Source: an uncultured Acidimicrobiales bacterium
GTDB taxonomy: Bacteria; Actinomycetota; Acidimicrobiia; Acidimicrobiales; SHLQ01
Assembly (NCBI GenBank): GCA_938023735.1
Contig: CALJDK010000051.1
Span: 1-57,996, forward strand
Direction of reading: 5' to 3'
DNA length: 57,996 bases
Positions 25,845-34,940 of this stretch are shown here, one piece after another. The position numbers were made by a program, and so were the translations under genes. How positions within the stretch are numbered: the stretch's first letter is position 1; every line of letters begins with the position of its first letter. The notes below the pieces were generated by a model that saw only the letters and a list, made by a program, of their open reading frames with translations, had not been told where the DNA came from and did no database searches.

Positions 25845-28012
25845 CGTTCATGAACTCATCCCCACCGGCTTCAGCGGGCTCATCGCTCGCTCAACCCTTC
25901 GTCGCGGCCCTGCTGATCGCACTGCTCCTCGTCTCGATGCTCGGGTCGGCCACTGCCGGCGCTCAAGCTGCACCGGGAACAACGAACCCGCAGTCAACAA
26001 CCCCAACGCCAGCGGTATCGCCCGCCGACACCTCAGATACACCCGTCACCTCAGAGGGTGCCGACGCATCCGGCAACAATCTAGACGGCGGCAATGCAGA
26101 CAGCGGCAATACAGACAGCGGCGAGGAGCAATTCGACACCGACGCGCTTCTTCCCGACGGGTCGGCGCCCCTTGAGTTCACCCTCGACACCGCCCAGCTC
26201 GGCTTGGGCCGCAGCCTCCGGCTGGCCCGTCCAGCCGGCCGCACCAGCTTCGTGGTTCCGACCCCGCCCGGTCTGGTCCTCACCCAAATCGATACCACCA
26301 TCGTCGTCCCGTCGAACGTGCACCAGACCTTTGTAAGCATCACCGTCAACGACGAGTTGGTGTACGAAGAGGTTCTCGACGGAGGAACCCAGAAAGACAT
26401 CACGGCGCAGATCACCCCGGCCACCGGCGATGCCCTGGTCGAGATCGTCGGCGAAGAATACGCCGGCGGAACGTGTACCTCATCGATTATCGAACCCACC
26501 GCCGCCGAGCTGGTTTCACCGCTGTTCACGTTCCGGGCCCAACCATCACTGCCCGAAACGGTGGCCGACTTTCTGCCTCAGGTCGTCGAAGCTTTCGAGA
26601 TCTTCGTCGAACCCGACCGGCCAGCACATATCGACGAAGCCGTGCTGCTTCTGGCCACCAACCTCACAACCCAGTTCCCCACCACCCCCGAATTTCGAGT
26701 CACCGAAATCGGCGATGACCTTTTCTCCCAGATCGACAGCGACCCCTTCACTCGCAGCATCGTGCTTCGCAGCGCATCGACCGGACGGGTGGAAGTGAAG
26801 AACAACGGCACGCTCGCCTATCTGAAGCTCTCTGGACCCGAAGGACTGCTGAGCGACCTTGCCTCATCGATCAACTCGCCCGAGATCCGCCTTATCAGCA
26901 GCGACGACGTCGACACCTTGGGTGAGCGTAAGGTCGTCACCGAAGAACTCGACCGACGCCGGACACTTCGTGACGCTGGCGTGCGAAACCTTGAAGCGTC
27001 GGATGCTCTTCGCCTGCAACTGGTACTGCCACTCCCCCAGGCCCGCTTCGGTCAACCGGTAAACCGGATTCGCGTGCGTCTCGGCGGCGTGCTGCTCGCC
27101 GCAACGGCCGCCGATGTGGAACCGATCGTCACGATCTGGGTAAACGACGACCTTCTCACCACCGTCGAACTCGACAACGCCGGACGATTCGATACCGAAC
27201 TTGAGATCGTCGGTACCGACCTTGCACGCGAGAACATCGTGGTCGTGCGCTCGGAGTTGCCCATCGAATGTGGCTTTGGGCTTCCTACCCATGAACTACA
27301 GCTCGACGCCAGCTCGTGGGTCGAAGTCGACTACGGCCAATCGTTGCCCGTGTCGCTCGACCGGTTCCCGCAGAGCCTGCTAAAGGGATTCACCATCCGT
27401 CCCGGCCAATCCGCCGCTGATCTGCAGGTCACTTCCAACCTCCTTGCCGTTATGCAGTCGGCAAGTCCAATCATTCTCGAACCCCAGATCGCCAGCTGGG
27501 ACGACGTGGTCTCGAGCGAATTGCCGGGGATTCTCGTGGGAGGGTCAACCGATCAACTTCGAGAGCTCGGCGTACCCATCAGCGCCACCGGTGGCAGCGT
27601 CGATGTCAACGGCGTCGAGTTTGTTACCGACGAAGGCTACGACGAAATCGCCGTACTCCAAGCGGTCGTTGGTCCACGGGGGCAGGATCTGCTCCATCTT
27701 CAGCTGGCACTCGACGATGGCAAGGCCGCATCATCGGAAGAACTCAGCGGTTTGCTCAACGATCGCGGTTGGGGCCGATTTACCGGTCGGGCCTTCGCCA
27801 TCAACGATGGCAACAACGTCACCGTGCCCGCCGACACCAGCACCAGCGACCTTGCGCTGCCAACCCTCACCACCGAACCGCCGGCGCCAACCCGTCAGCT
27901 CTTTGGTTTCGGTATCTTGATCGCCATGATCTTTGCCGGTCTGCTCTTTGCCGGTCGAGCCTTCTCGGCGAAAACCCGAGGCCGGACCCGCAAAACCGTC
28001 GGCGGTACCTAG
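25841..28012 (+). CDS. BcsB-like periplasmic exopolysaccharide-synthase subunit
   Basis: 723 residues. Signal anchor (about 18-43), a Thr/Ser/Asp/Gly linker with a 15-nt tandem duplication, two similar beta-rich regions of BcsB type (about 100-330 and 385-540; each has the VVPSNVHQTF-like and NRIRVRLGGVL-like carbohydrate-binding jelly rolls), then a C-terminal transmembrane helix (about 693-713) and a basic tail. In cellulose synthases, BcsB guides the emerging glucan across the envelope and contributes a helix to the synthase. Start codon overlaps the GT2 stop (ATGA). Identity as BcsB-like rests on fold-level resemblance and context. Confidence 0.75.
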   Translation: MTFMNSSPPASAGSSLAQPFVAALLIALLLVSMLGSATAGAQAAPGTTNPQSTTPTPAVSPADTSDTPVTSEGADASGNNLDGGNADSGNTDSGEEQFDTDALLPDGSAPLEFTLDTAQLGLGRSLRLARPAGRTSFVVPTPPGLVLTQIDTTIVVPSNVHQTFVSITVNDELVYEEVLDGGTQKDITAQITPATGDALVEIVGEEYAGGTCTSSIIEPTAAELVSPLFTFRAQPSLPETVADFLPQVVEAFEIFVEPDRPAHIDEAVLLLATNLTTQFPTTPEFRVTEIGDDLFSQIDSDPFTRSIVLRSASTGRVEVKNNGTLAYLKLSGPEGLLSDLASSINSPEIRLISSDDVDTLGERKVVTEELDRRRTLRDAGVRNLEASDALRLQLVLPLPQARFGQPVNRIRVRLGGVLLAATAADVEPIVTIWVNDDLLTTVELDNAGRFDTELEIVGTDLARENIVVVRSELPIECGFGLPTHELQLDASSWVEVDYGQSLPVSLDRFPQSLLKGFTIRPGQSAADLQVTSNLLAVMQSASPIILEPQIASWDDVVSSELPGILVGGSTDQLRELGVPISATGGSVDVNGVEFVTDEGYDEIAVLQAVVGPRGQDLLHLQLALDDGKAASSEELSGLLNDRGWGRFTGRAFAINDGNNVTVPADTSTSDLALPTLTTEPPAPTRQLFGFGILIAMIFAGLLFAGRAFSAKTRGRTRKTVGGT
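26090..26119. repeat. 2 x 15-bp tandem repeat in BcsB-like linker
   Basis: GGCAATGCAGACAGC then GGCAATACAGACAGC: one mismatch. Encodes the Gly-Asn-Xaa-Asp-Ser linker after the signal anchor. Confidence 0.85.
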
Positions 28013-28032
28013 TCGCAACGGTACCTAGTCGC
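28003..28032. repeat. Tandem duplication carrying stop codons of two convergent genes
   Basis: CGGTACCTAGTCGC at 28003-28016 and again at 28019-28032. The left copy contains the TAG of the BcsB-like gene (28010-28012); the right copy contains the TAG of the minus-strand gene (CTA, 28025-28027). Confidence 0.9.
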
Positions 28033-29386
28033 GACGCCAAGTGGCTCGGTAGGCCCGGGGCAGAACCGCGGCCCCAAACCCGGTGAGCTGCTCGTCGTCG
28101 TCAAGAACCCCCGCCAGGCTCCACGCGTGAAGCGTGAGCTCAAACGACCACGCCACGAACTCGGCATCGGCCTTGGGAATGGTGGTGGTGATCTCGGGAC
28201 ATCGATTGATGGCCTTCACCATGCCCTGCGGCGACACCTCGGTTCCCGCGCCTGCTCGGGTGAGGCCGATCACGGCTCCGAGCCAGTCGGCCCACTCAAG
28301 ATGACCGATTGCCTCGCGCTCCTCGGGAGAGAACGCCTCGAGATCATGCGGCGTCGCGTAGGCCGAAACAAACCGCAGCACCAGCGACTCATCGCCTTCG
28401 GACCCTTCGAGCCCCCCGGCCGCAAAGACCGACGCGATGTCGGCACCTTCGCCTGAGCTGGACACGCCCTCACGAAGCTTGCTTGCCACCTCGGCATAGG
28501 CGTCGACGCTCGGACCATCGGTGGCAAAGTGCTTTGCAAGAGCCGACTCAAGAAGTTCTACCGCAGCTGCATCGCCCTCCTGATCCGCTGGAGTGACTCC
28601 GGGGTCGGCGCCAGACCTATCCGCGAGTGCACCCCCATCTGATGCTGTCGACGAGGTAGCGGCGGGTTGCGAAAGATCAGCACCCAGCGATTCGAGACGT
28701 CGTCTGGCGACCAGTCGGTTGAGGGCAACCGACGGGGTGTTGAGATCGGCCAGTGCCAGCGCCTCGCTCAGTTCCTGGCCCAACCCATCGAGCGGCAAGG
28801 GAACCAACTCGATCGATTCATCGCCAAGCTCGTCGTCGAAGAGGCCATCGGGTGCAAAGCGCAGGTCGGCAACCCTGTTTTCAGAAACACTGTTTTCAGA
28901 AACACTGTTTTCAGAAACACTGTTTTCAGAAACACTGTTTTCAGAGACACCGTCGAGTTCGACCAGCATGAGGTGCCGATCTTCGTCGCCGTGAGCGAAT
29001 CGAACGATGACCGACCGACGAACTCCATCGACCACCACGGCTCGAGCGTCGACGGGCACGGACCTCCCCAGGAGCGATGCCCAGACCGGCAGAGAGGACG
29101 CTGCTGACTCAGCGATGTCGGCAGGAGAACAAATGTTGGCCGCCCGGGCAGCAACGTCAGCGTCAGCGACCACCGAAATCACCGCCGCCAGCAGCCGAGA
29201 CGTATGGTCGCTGTCCTCTTGAAGAGCTTCAAGAAGATGAGCGAGTTCATCGGTGGAGAGGTCGGCGAGCAAACCCGATACCCACAGTTCGGCTCGTGCG
29301 GCATCGAGATCGTGAAGATCCTCGGCATCGGCGAGAACCTGTTGGGTCGTCGTTGGTGGGTCGGTAGCGCTCACGGCGCGAAACAC
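28025..29386 (-). CDS. Hypothetical protein with perfect pentapeptide repeat
   Basis: 453 residues from GTG 29386 (a GTG at 29374 is an alternative; no clear ribosome site). Helical, Ala/Leu/Asp-rich, no signal peptide or transmembrane segment. Residues 146-170 are five tandem Ser-Glu-Asn-(Ser/Arg)-Val units. The C-terminal part (from SPEEREAIGHLEWADWLGAV to the terminal RAYRATWRRD) looks like a compact helical domain seen in other actinobacterial unknowns. It diverges from mutM with a 31-base gap and converges with the BcsB-like gene. No function can be assigned. Confidence 0.65.
   Translation of the reverse strand: MFRAVSATDPPTTTQQVLADAEDLHDLDAARAELWVSGLLADLSTDELAHLLEALQEDSDHTSRLLAAVISVVADADVAARAANICSPADIAESAASSLPVWASLLGRSVPVDARAVVVDGVRRSVIVRFAHGDEDRHLMLVELDGVSENSVSENSVSENSVSENSVSENRVADLRFAPDGLFDDELGDESIELVPLPLDGLGQELSEALALADLNTPSVALNRLVARRRLESLGADLSQPAATSSTASDGGALADRSGADPGVTPADQEGDAAAVELLESALAKHFATDGPSVDAYAEVASKLREGVSSSGEGADIASVFAAGGLEGSEGDESLVLRFVSAYATPHDLEAFSPEEREAIGHLEWADWLGAVIGLTRAGAGTEVSPQGMVKAINRCPEITTTIPKADAEFVAWSFELTLHAWSLAGVLDDDEQLTGFGAAVLPRAYRATWRRD
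28876..28950. repeat. 5 x 15-bp perfect tandem repeat in coding sequence
   Basis: Five units of TGTTTTCAGAAACAC (the last has one G for A), encoding Ser-Glu-Asn-Ser-Val repeats on the minus strand. Each unit contains the dyad TGTTT/AAACA, so the array can also form small hairpins. It is much richer in A and T than the surrounding sequence. Confidence 0.95.
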
Positions 29387-29417
29387 TACGCGTTTCGGTG
29401 CCCGCTAACGTAGGCAG

Positions 29418-30260
29418 GTGCCAGAGCTCCCAGAAGTCGAGACGGTTCGCCGGGCCCTCGCCCCGGAACTCGATGGCCTTCGCGTCGCCGAAGCGTGGAG
29501 CCATCCGTCGGCCAAATTCACGCCGGCGCTCGATGTGCTCGGCTCAACGTTCATCACGGTCGACCGTCGCGGCAAGTATCTCCTGCTCGGCACCAACGAC
29601 CAGACCGAACTGGTCGTGCACCTAGGAATGACCGGCCAACTGTTGCTCGGCAATGAACCGCCGGATCAACTCGAGACCGCCGTCCAACGCGATCCCTACC
29701 TACGGGCAGTCTGGCGAATCGAGGCCCGGAACTCCCCCACCTTCGATCGACTTCTGATGTTTCGCGACGTACGACGATTCGGCCGTCTGCGGGTGGTGCC
29801 CACCGGCGACTATACGTCGATCACCACGCTGCACCAGCTGGGCCCCGAACCATTCGGATCAGGTTTCGACGGCGACGACTTTCACGCTGCCCTCAAAGCC
29901 AGTTCGCGGCGCATCAAAACCCAGTTACTCAGCCAGCGCCCGGTGGCAGGGGTTGGCAACATTTACGCCGACGAAGCCTGCTGGATAGCCCAGATTCATC
30001 CCGGAGCCCGGTCGCTCTCGCGACCTCGAGCCCGTCGGCTCCGAGATGCCATCGAAGAGGTGATGACCCAGGGGGTCGCAAACGGCGGCACGACGCTCCG
30101 CGACTATCGAACACCCGACGGGGGCGAAGGCTCCAACCAGTTCCATTTGCGCTGCTACGGGCGCTACGGCGAGCCTTGCGAACGCTGCGGTGACCTGCTG
30201 GTGAAACGGGTGTACGACGCTCGTACCACCACGTTGTGTCCGACCTGCCAGCGCCGATGA
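29418..30260 (+). CDS. mutM: Formamidopyrimidine-DNA glycosylase
   Basis: 280 residues from GTG 29418. The N terminus PELPEVETVRR supplies the catalytic Pro and Glu that excise oxidised purines (8-oxoguanine) and cut the AP site by beta/delta elimination. GVGNIYADEA and the C-terminal zinc finger (CERC ... CPTC) bind DNA, as in Fpg. Typical length 270-290. The start GTG lies 31 bases from a divergent unknown gene. The protein acts in base excision repair in the cytoplasm. Fpg rather than endonuclease VIII (Nei) is supported by the GVGNIYADEA loop. Confidence 0.95.
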   Translation: MPELPEVETVRRALAPELDGLRVAEAWSHPSAKFTPALDVLGSTFITVDRRGKYLLLGTNDQTELVVHLGMTGQLLLGNEPPDQLETAVQRDPYLRAVWRIEARNSPTFDRLLMFRDVRRFGRLRVVPTGDYTSITTLHQLGPEPFGSGFDGDDFHAALKASSRRIKTQLLSQRPVAGVGNIYADEACWIAQIHPGARSLSRPRARRLRDAIEEVMTQGVANGGTTLRDYRTPDGGEGSNQFHLRCYGRYGEPCERCGDLLVKRVYDARTTTLCPTCQRR

Positions 30261-30320
30261 AGTCGCCCATAAGTCTGCCGAGTTGGTGATGTTTCATGTT
30301 CTCTCGTGTAGTTTGTGATC

Positions 30321-30860
30321 ATGGCACATGCGGGAGAAGCTGACGTCGTTACGGTGTTGGCCGTCGACGATGTTGCGGCCGCCCACCAGGTAGCGCTCGA
30401 ATTGGCTCTCGACACCTGTGAGTTGGGCAGAAACGTCGCCCATCTCTACGCCGATCTTTCGGAGCCCACCATCAGGTTTGCGGCCGACGGAAGCCATGAT
30501 CTCGGCAACGCAGTGAGCTCTATTCCTACCGCTTCCGGACGCCTTATCCGAATTGCCTCCGGAGGACTCACCCGGCTGCAAGTGGCGAGCATCGTCGACC
30601 AGGTGCGACCAATGGTCGATCACCTGGTGCTGAGCGGCCCCGATGTTGCGCTCACCCAACTCAGTCTTGAGTTCGCGACACTCGCCGACTCAGCGGTGAT
30701 CGTTGGCGGAAACGCCGCCGAGGTCGCCCGCCTCACCTCTATTCTCGATCAGCTTGGTGTGCCGCATCGTGTGTCGTCGTCCACACAAGGCCCCGTCGAG
30801 ATCGATACGTCCCCGCCTGACAATCCAACAAGACGCATCACGCCGCCCGGTCGGGTCTAG
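30321..30860 (+). CDS. Hypothetical protein, degenerate MinD/CpsD-like fold
   Basis: 179 residues from ATG 30321 (GTG 30315 possible). The order of segments (GRNVAHLYADLSEPTIRF, then VDHLVLSGPDVALTQL, LADSAVIVGGNAAEVARL, ILDQLGVPHRV) resembles deviant-Walker ATPases such as CpsD, whose corresponding parts are VLLVDADLRRP, a DxP strand and a helix-strand end. There is no Walker A P-loop, so nucleotide binding is unlikely. The tail is disordered. It lies between mutM and an HtpX-like protease and may be co-transcribed with the latter. Structural relationship is inferred only. Confidence 0.55.
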   Translation: MAHAGEADVVTVLAVDDVAAAHQVALELALDTCELGRNVAHLYADLSEPTIRFAADGSHDLGNAVSSIPTASGRLIRIASGGLTRLQVASIVDQVRPMVDHLVLSGPDVALTQLSLEFATLADSAVIVGGNAAEVARLTSILDQLGVPHRVSSSTQGPVEIDTSPPDNPTRRITPPGRV

Positions 30861-30871
30861 AAACCTCTACC

Positions 30872-31816
30872 GTGGGGCGGGTGACTGAACGCCTCGACTT
30901 CGACGCCCTCGCCGCGGCGAATCGCCGCGACACATGGTTTCTCATGTTTGGGTTCTTCGCGCTGCTGTCGATCGTGTCGGTAACGGTGTCGGCAGTGCTC
31001 CAAGCGGGAGTCATCGGGGTCATCATCGCCCTCGCCTTCTCCGGCAGCTCGTCGTTCATGGGCTACGTGCAGTCGGACAACATCGCCATCAAGAGCACCG
31101 GTGCAGTTCCGGCATCGCAAGAGGAATTCGGCCAACTCCACAACATCGTCGAAGCGTTGGCCATTGCCTCCGGTATTCCCAAACCTCGGGTCTTTGTGGT
31201 CCACGACGATGCCCCGAACGCCTTTGCCACCGGCAAGAACCCCGAGAACGCCGCCGTGGCCGCCACCACCGGTCTGCTCGCCACGATGAACCGCGACGAG
31301 CTTGAGGGGGTCATGGCCCATGAGCTGGCCCATATTCGCAATCTCGACATCCGGGTCATGACCGTTGCGGTCGCCACGGCCGGAAGCATCGCCATCATCG
31401 TCGATCTGTTTTGGCGGCTCCTGTATTTCGGAGGAGGTCGAGGAAACGACGACGACGACAACCCAATGGCCATCGTGGGCCTCGTGGTTGTGGCGATTCT
31501 TGCGCCCGTAGCTGCAGCGATGCTCAAGGCCGCAGTGAGCCGCCGACGAGAAGCGCTTGCCGATGCAACGGCCGTGGCGATCACTCGGTACCCGGCTGGT
31601 CTTCGGATGGCTTTGGAGAAGCTCGATGCCGACCGATCTGTGGTGCGACGTACCTCGCACGCCACGTCGCATCTGTGGATCGAAACGCCCGACGATCACC
31701 AGAAGGGACATCGCGGCCGCAGATTTAACGACATGTTCGATACCCATCCGCCGTTGGCGTCAAGGATCAACACGTTGCGGGCAATGGAGGGTCTCCCTCC
31801 GTATCAGGGACAGTAG
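30872..31816 (+). CDS. htpX: HtpX-like M48 zinc metalloprotease
   Basis: 314 residues from GTG 30872; GTG 30881 is an alternative. Two N-terminal transmembrane helices (about 20-58), then the zinc motif HELAH (His150, Glu151, His154), two further helices (about 163-190 and 198-218) and the third ligand Glu in REALADATAV. The cytoplasmic C-terminal part contains HPPLASRINTLRAMEGLPPYQ, typical of HtpX. It degrades misfolded membrane proteins. The gene ends in a tandem 22-bp duplication whose second copy follows the stop. Confidence 0.9.
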   Translation: MGRVTERLDFDALAAANRRDTWFLMFGFFALLSIVSVTVSAVLQAGVIGVIIALAFSGSSSFMGYVQSDNIAIKSTGAVPASQEEFGQLHNIVEALAIASGIPKPRVFVVHDDAPNAFATGKNPENAAVAATTGLLATMNRDELEGVMAHELAHIRNLDIRVMTVAVATAGSIAIIVDLFWRLLYFGGGRGNDDDDNPMAIVGLVVVAILAPVAAAMLKAAVSRRREALADATAVAITRYPAGLRMALEKLDADRSVVRRTSHATSHLWIETPDDHQKGHRGRRFNDMFDTHPPLASRINTLRAMEGLPPYQGQ

Positions 31817-31836
31817 GGTCTCCCTCCGTATCAGGG
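31788..31836. repeat. Tandem duplication across the htpX-like stop codon
   Basis: AGGGTCTCCCTCCGTATCAGGG-type 22-bp sequence at 31788-31809 and 31815-31836 (period 27, 5-base spacer ACAGT). Read through the TAG at 31814, the second copy repeats the GLPPYQG ending and ends in another TAG. Confidence 0.9.
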
Positions 31837-31904
31837 TTAGCCCTTTTGCCTTATTGCGGTGCTTCTGCCGAGGAAACGAACGCGTTTCATGGTTCCATAG
31901 ACGG

Positions 31905-33422
31905 GTGCTGAGGATTGCCGCCGTCACTCTGATGGTCTTGAGTCTGTTGGCGTCGATTGTTGGCCCAACGTCGCCAGCTTCGGCCCAAGACGACGCCGAC
32001 CTTCCGTCGGCCGAGCTCACCGATCTCGAGAAGTTGCGCGAACGACGCGCCACACTGCCCGGCGACATCGCCGCCGCCGAGGCAACGCTTGCCGATGCCG
32101 ACGAAGAAATCGCTGAACTGTCCAAGGGCGTTGCCTCCACCGAGCTCCAACTCGAGCTCCTTCTCGACGACCTGACTCGGGCTGTCGAAGAGCGAGATGT
32201 GCCGCAACGAATCCAACAGGAGGCGGCTATCGCACGGTTCGTCGACAGCGAACAGGCCAGCGAGGGTCTCCTCGGCGAGATCGACAGCATCGATGTCGAC
32301 ATCGAACCCCAAAGCCGTCAGCAGCTCTATAGCGTGGTGGTGGAGGACGCCGGCAACGAAGTCGAACGAGCCCGGCAGCGGCTACGCGATCTTGGCGACG
32401 CGGTCGACGAACTTCGCAACAGCCAGCGGTCTCGCTTCTCCCAGCTCGATGCCGCTCGGAGCGCCCGGGCGTCAGCGGCATCGAAACTCAGCGTGCTCAA
32501 CGAGGACGCGGAAATCATCGATCAGCGCATCGAGTGGCTCGAACAGCTCGAAAGCAACTGGGTCCTTACCGGGCTCCCCGGTCCGGTCACCGACCGGCCC
32601 GCCCTCGCGGTGAAGATCGACAACGTCGACGCCGCCCGACCCCAAACCGGTATCAACCAGGCCGACATCGTCTTCGAGGAGCAGGTCGAGGACGGCCGCA
32701 CCCGTCTGGTGGCCATCTTCCACTCCGAAGATTCCGACCCGGTTGGGCCTATTCGTTCGGTCCGCACCTCCGATATCGAGATTCTCTCGAACCTCCGGTC
32801 GCCGTTGTTTGCCAGCTCGGGAGGCAACGAGGGCTCTCGACAGGCGCTGCGTAACTCGACGCTCATCGATGTGGGGCACGACGCCGAAAGCGGCGCCTAC
32901 TCACGCCAATCTGGTCGGCGAGCACCCCACAACCTGTTCACCAGCACCGTCGAGCTCTACGACCGGGCTGGCGACCGCTCCACCACGCCGCCGCCTCAAC
33001 TTCGGTTCCGGTCGCCTGGCGAAGCGCTGCCCGAGGGAGCAAAGGATGTTGTTGGTGTAACGGTGCCATTCAGCAATACCGATATCGAGTACCGATGGAA
33101 CGGAACCGGCTGGGCTCGGAGCCAGAATGGCTCTCGCCACGTCGACTCCGACGGCGTGCAGGTGGCTCCGCCCAACGTCATCATCCAGTTTGTCGGGTAC
33201 CGACCAAGTGCCGCCGACGGGCGATCGCCCGAGGCGATCATGGTGGGCGGCGCACCAGCATGGATGCTGCTTGACGGCAAACTCATCGAGGGCACCTGGA
33301 ATCGGCCAACATTGGAAAGCCACACGGTTTTCCGCGATGCCGACGACAATCTGGTCGAGCTCAATCCCGGGAAGACCTGGATCACCCTGGCACGTACCGA
33401 TAGAGCGTCGATCATCGAGTAA
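31905..33422 (+). CDS. Exported DUF3048 (YerB-like) protein with coiled coil
   Basis: 505 residues from GTG 31905; the longer in-frame stretch upstream overlaps htpX and is rejected. Signal peptide (about 1-30, VLRIAAVTLMVLSLLASIVG, cleaved after a SPASAQ site). Residues 45-200 form a coiled coil (GDIAAAEATLADADEEIAEL and similar). The rest holds the DUF3048 domain (from PALAVKIDNVDAARPQTGIN) and its C-terminal partner (RSPEAIMVGG, HTVFRDADDN). YerB of Bacillus is a lipoprotein of unknown detailed function. It sits 20 bases upstream of the RNB ribonuclease gene. Confidence 0.8.
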   Translation: MLRIAAVTLMVLSLLASIVGPTSPASAQDDADLPSAELTDLEKLRERRATLPGDIAAAEATLADADEEIAELSKGVASTELQLELLLDDLTRAVEERDVPQRIQQEAAIARFVDSEQASEGLLGEIDSIDVDIEPQSRQQLYSVVVEDAGNEVERARQRLRDLGDAVDELRNSQRSRFSQLDAARSARASAASKLSVLNEDAEIIDQRIEWLEQLESNWVLTGLPGPVTDRPALAVKIDNVDAARPQTGINQADIVFEEQVEDGRTRLVAIFHSEDSDPVGPIRSVRTSDIEILSNLRSPLFASSGGNEGSRQALRNSTLIDVGHDAESGAYSRQSGRRAPHNLFTSTVELYDRAGDRSTTPPPQLRFRSPGEALPEGAKDVVGVTVPFSNTDIEYRWNGTGWARSQNGSRHVDSDGVQVAPPNVIIQFVGYRPSAADGRSPEAIMVGGAPAWMLLDGKLIEGTWNRPTLESHTVFRDADDNLVELNPGKTWITLARTDRASIIE

Positions 33423-33442
33423 GTCTCGGTACCCTTTCGGGT

Positions 33443-34900
33443 ATGCCAACGCTGCCGATTCGCTGTCCACCCCAGTCGCCATTCATCGATGGTTTCGACA
33501 CCATTCGCTCACAGCTGGAGATCCCCGGCAGTTTCTCCGCGGCGGTGCTGGAGGAGGCGGCCGATTCGGCAAAGAATGGGCCGCGTCTTCCTGCTGGCGT
33601 CCCAACCTCGACATCGGTGATCGACCGCCGCGACATCGAGTTCGTTACCGTCGACCCTCCCGGTAGTCAGGATCTCGACCAGGCCTACGCCGCCGAACGC
33701 CGCGATGGCGGATTTCGGGTCTTCTATGCAATCGCCGACGTCGCCGCGTTCATCGCCCACGATGGCCCCATCTCGGCGGAGTCTCTGGAACGAGCCGTCA
33801 CGCTCTACAGCCCCGACATGCGCACCCCTCTGCACCCCGTCGAACTCAGCGAAGGCGCGGCGAGCTTGCTGGCCGACAAGGACCGGCCCGCGCTGCTCTG
33901 GACAATCGACCTCGACGCCGAAGGCCGGCTGGAGCACGCCCACCTCGAACGGGCCACGGTTCGTAGCCGCGAGCAGCTCGACTATCAGACCGCGCAAGAT
34001 CGCATCGATAACGGCACAGCCCACGAATCGCTCGCCCTCCTAAAGACCATCGGGCAACTGCGCGAAGCCCTCGAAGCCGAGCGAGGCGCCGTGAGCCTGT
34101 CGCTGCCTTCCCAAGAAGTGGTGCACCAGGACGACGGTACGTTCGTGCTCGAATACGACATCAGCCGACCAGTCGAAGGGTGGAACGCTCAGATCTCGCT
34201 ACTCACCGGCATCGCCGCCGCCAAAATCATGCTCGACGGCGGCCATGGCCTTCTGCGCACGCTTCCCGAGCCCTACGGCCGAACCGTGCGGTCGATTCGA
34301 GAGGCCGCCAAGGCGCTGGGTATCGACTGGCCCAAAGATATGAAGTACGCCGACCGGGTTCGCGAACTCGACCCCAACATCGCCCGCGAAGCTGCGCTGC
34401 TGACCCAGTCTGCCCGAGCCCTGCGCGGTGCTGGCTATGTAGCCTTTAACGGCGATCTCCCCGAGCTCCGCACCCACTCGGCCATCGCGTCCGAGTACGC
34501 CCACGTCACCGCCCCGCTGCGCCGGGTCGCCGACCGGTACGCCAACGAGGCCATCCTGGCGCTCTGCGGCGGCTACGACACGCCCGAGTGGGCGCTCTCG
34601 GCACTGCCGGAGATTCCCTCGGCGATGGGTCGAGGCGTCTCAAAGGATCGCCGGCTCGAAAAAGCCATCGTCGACTTCGTAGAAGCCGTGGTGCTTCAGC
34701 CTCATAAGGGCAAGACGTTCGATGCGGTGGTTGTCGATGTTGACGAGGACGACAACCGGTCGAAAATTCAACTCAAAGACCCGGCCGTCGTCGCCCGAAT
34801 CGCCACCAGCGCCGCCGACCTCGGCGCCGAAGTTCAGGTCCGCCTCGACGAGGCCATCCCCGAAAAGCGAGAAATCACCTTCTCCCTCGTCGAGCCCTAA
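33443..34900 (+). CDS. RNB-domain ribonuclease (RNase II/R family)
   Basis: 485 residues from ATG 33443. VDPPGSQDLDQAY (near residue 72) carries the Asp cluster that binds magnesium in the RNB catalytic site; YAIADVAAFI and HSAIASEYAHVTAPLRR are the other conserved RNB segments. The C terminus has an S1-like OB fold (KTFDAVVVDVDEDDN). It lacks the N-terminal cold-shock domains of RNase R, so it is a short form that degrades RNA 3' to 5'. The start lies in a small hairpin (33430-33443) without a Shine-Dalgarno, and the gene ends at a bidirectional terminator. Confidence 0.9.
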   Translation: MPTLPIRCPPQSPFIDGFDTIRSQLEIPGSFSAAVLEEAADSAKNGPRLPAGVPTSTSVIDRRDIEFVTVDPPGSQDLDQAYAAERRDGGFRVFYAIADVAAFIAHDGPISAESLERAVTLYSPDMRTPLHPVELSEGAASLLADKDRPALLWTIDLDAEGRLEHAHLERATVRSREQLDYQTAQDRIDNGTAHESLALLKTIGQLREALEAERGAVSLSLPSQEVVHQDDGTFVLEYDISRPVEGWNAQISLLTGIAAAKIMLDGGHGLLRTLPEPYGRTVRSIREAAKALGIDWPKDMKYADRVRELDPNIAREAALLTQSARALRGAGYVAFNGDLPELRTHSAIASEYAHVTAPLRRVADRYANEAILALCGGYDTPEWALSALPEIPSAMGRGVSKDRRLEKAIVDFVEAVVLQPHKGKTFDAVVVDVDEDDNRSKIQLKDPAVVARIATSAADLGAEVQVRLDEAIPEKREITFSLVEP

Positions 34901-34902
34901 CC

Positions 34903-34939
34903 AAAACGAAAGACGGTTCCAGACACCGTCTTTCGTTTT
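34903..34939. terminator. Bidirectional intrinsic terminator
   Basis: A perfect 15-bp stem (34903-34917 with 34925-34939) around the loop TCCAGAC, with A-rich and T-rich ends on both sides. It sits in the 40 bases between the convergent RNB ribonuclease and HAD genes. Confidence 0.9.
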
Positions 34940-34940
34940 G

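Noticed and set aside
31557..31904. N-terminal extension of the DUF3048 protein into htpX
   Set aside because: The extension is an out-of-frame shadow of htpX and would bury the signal peptide; GTG 31905 gives a normal leader.
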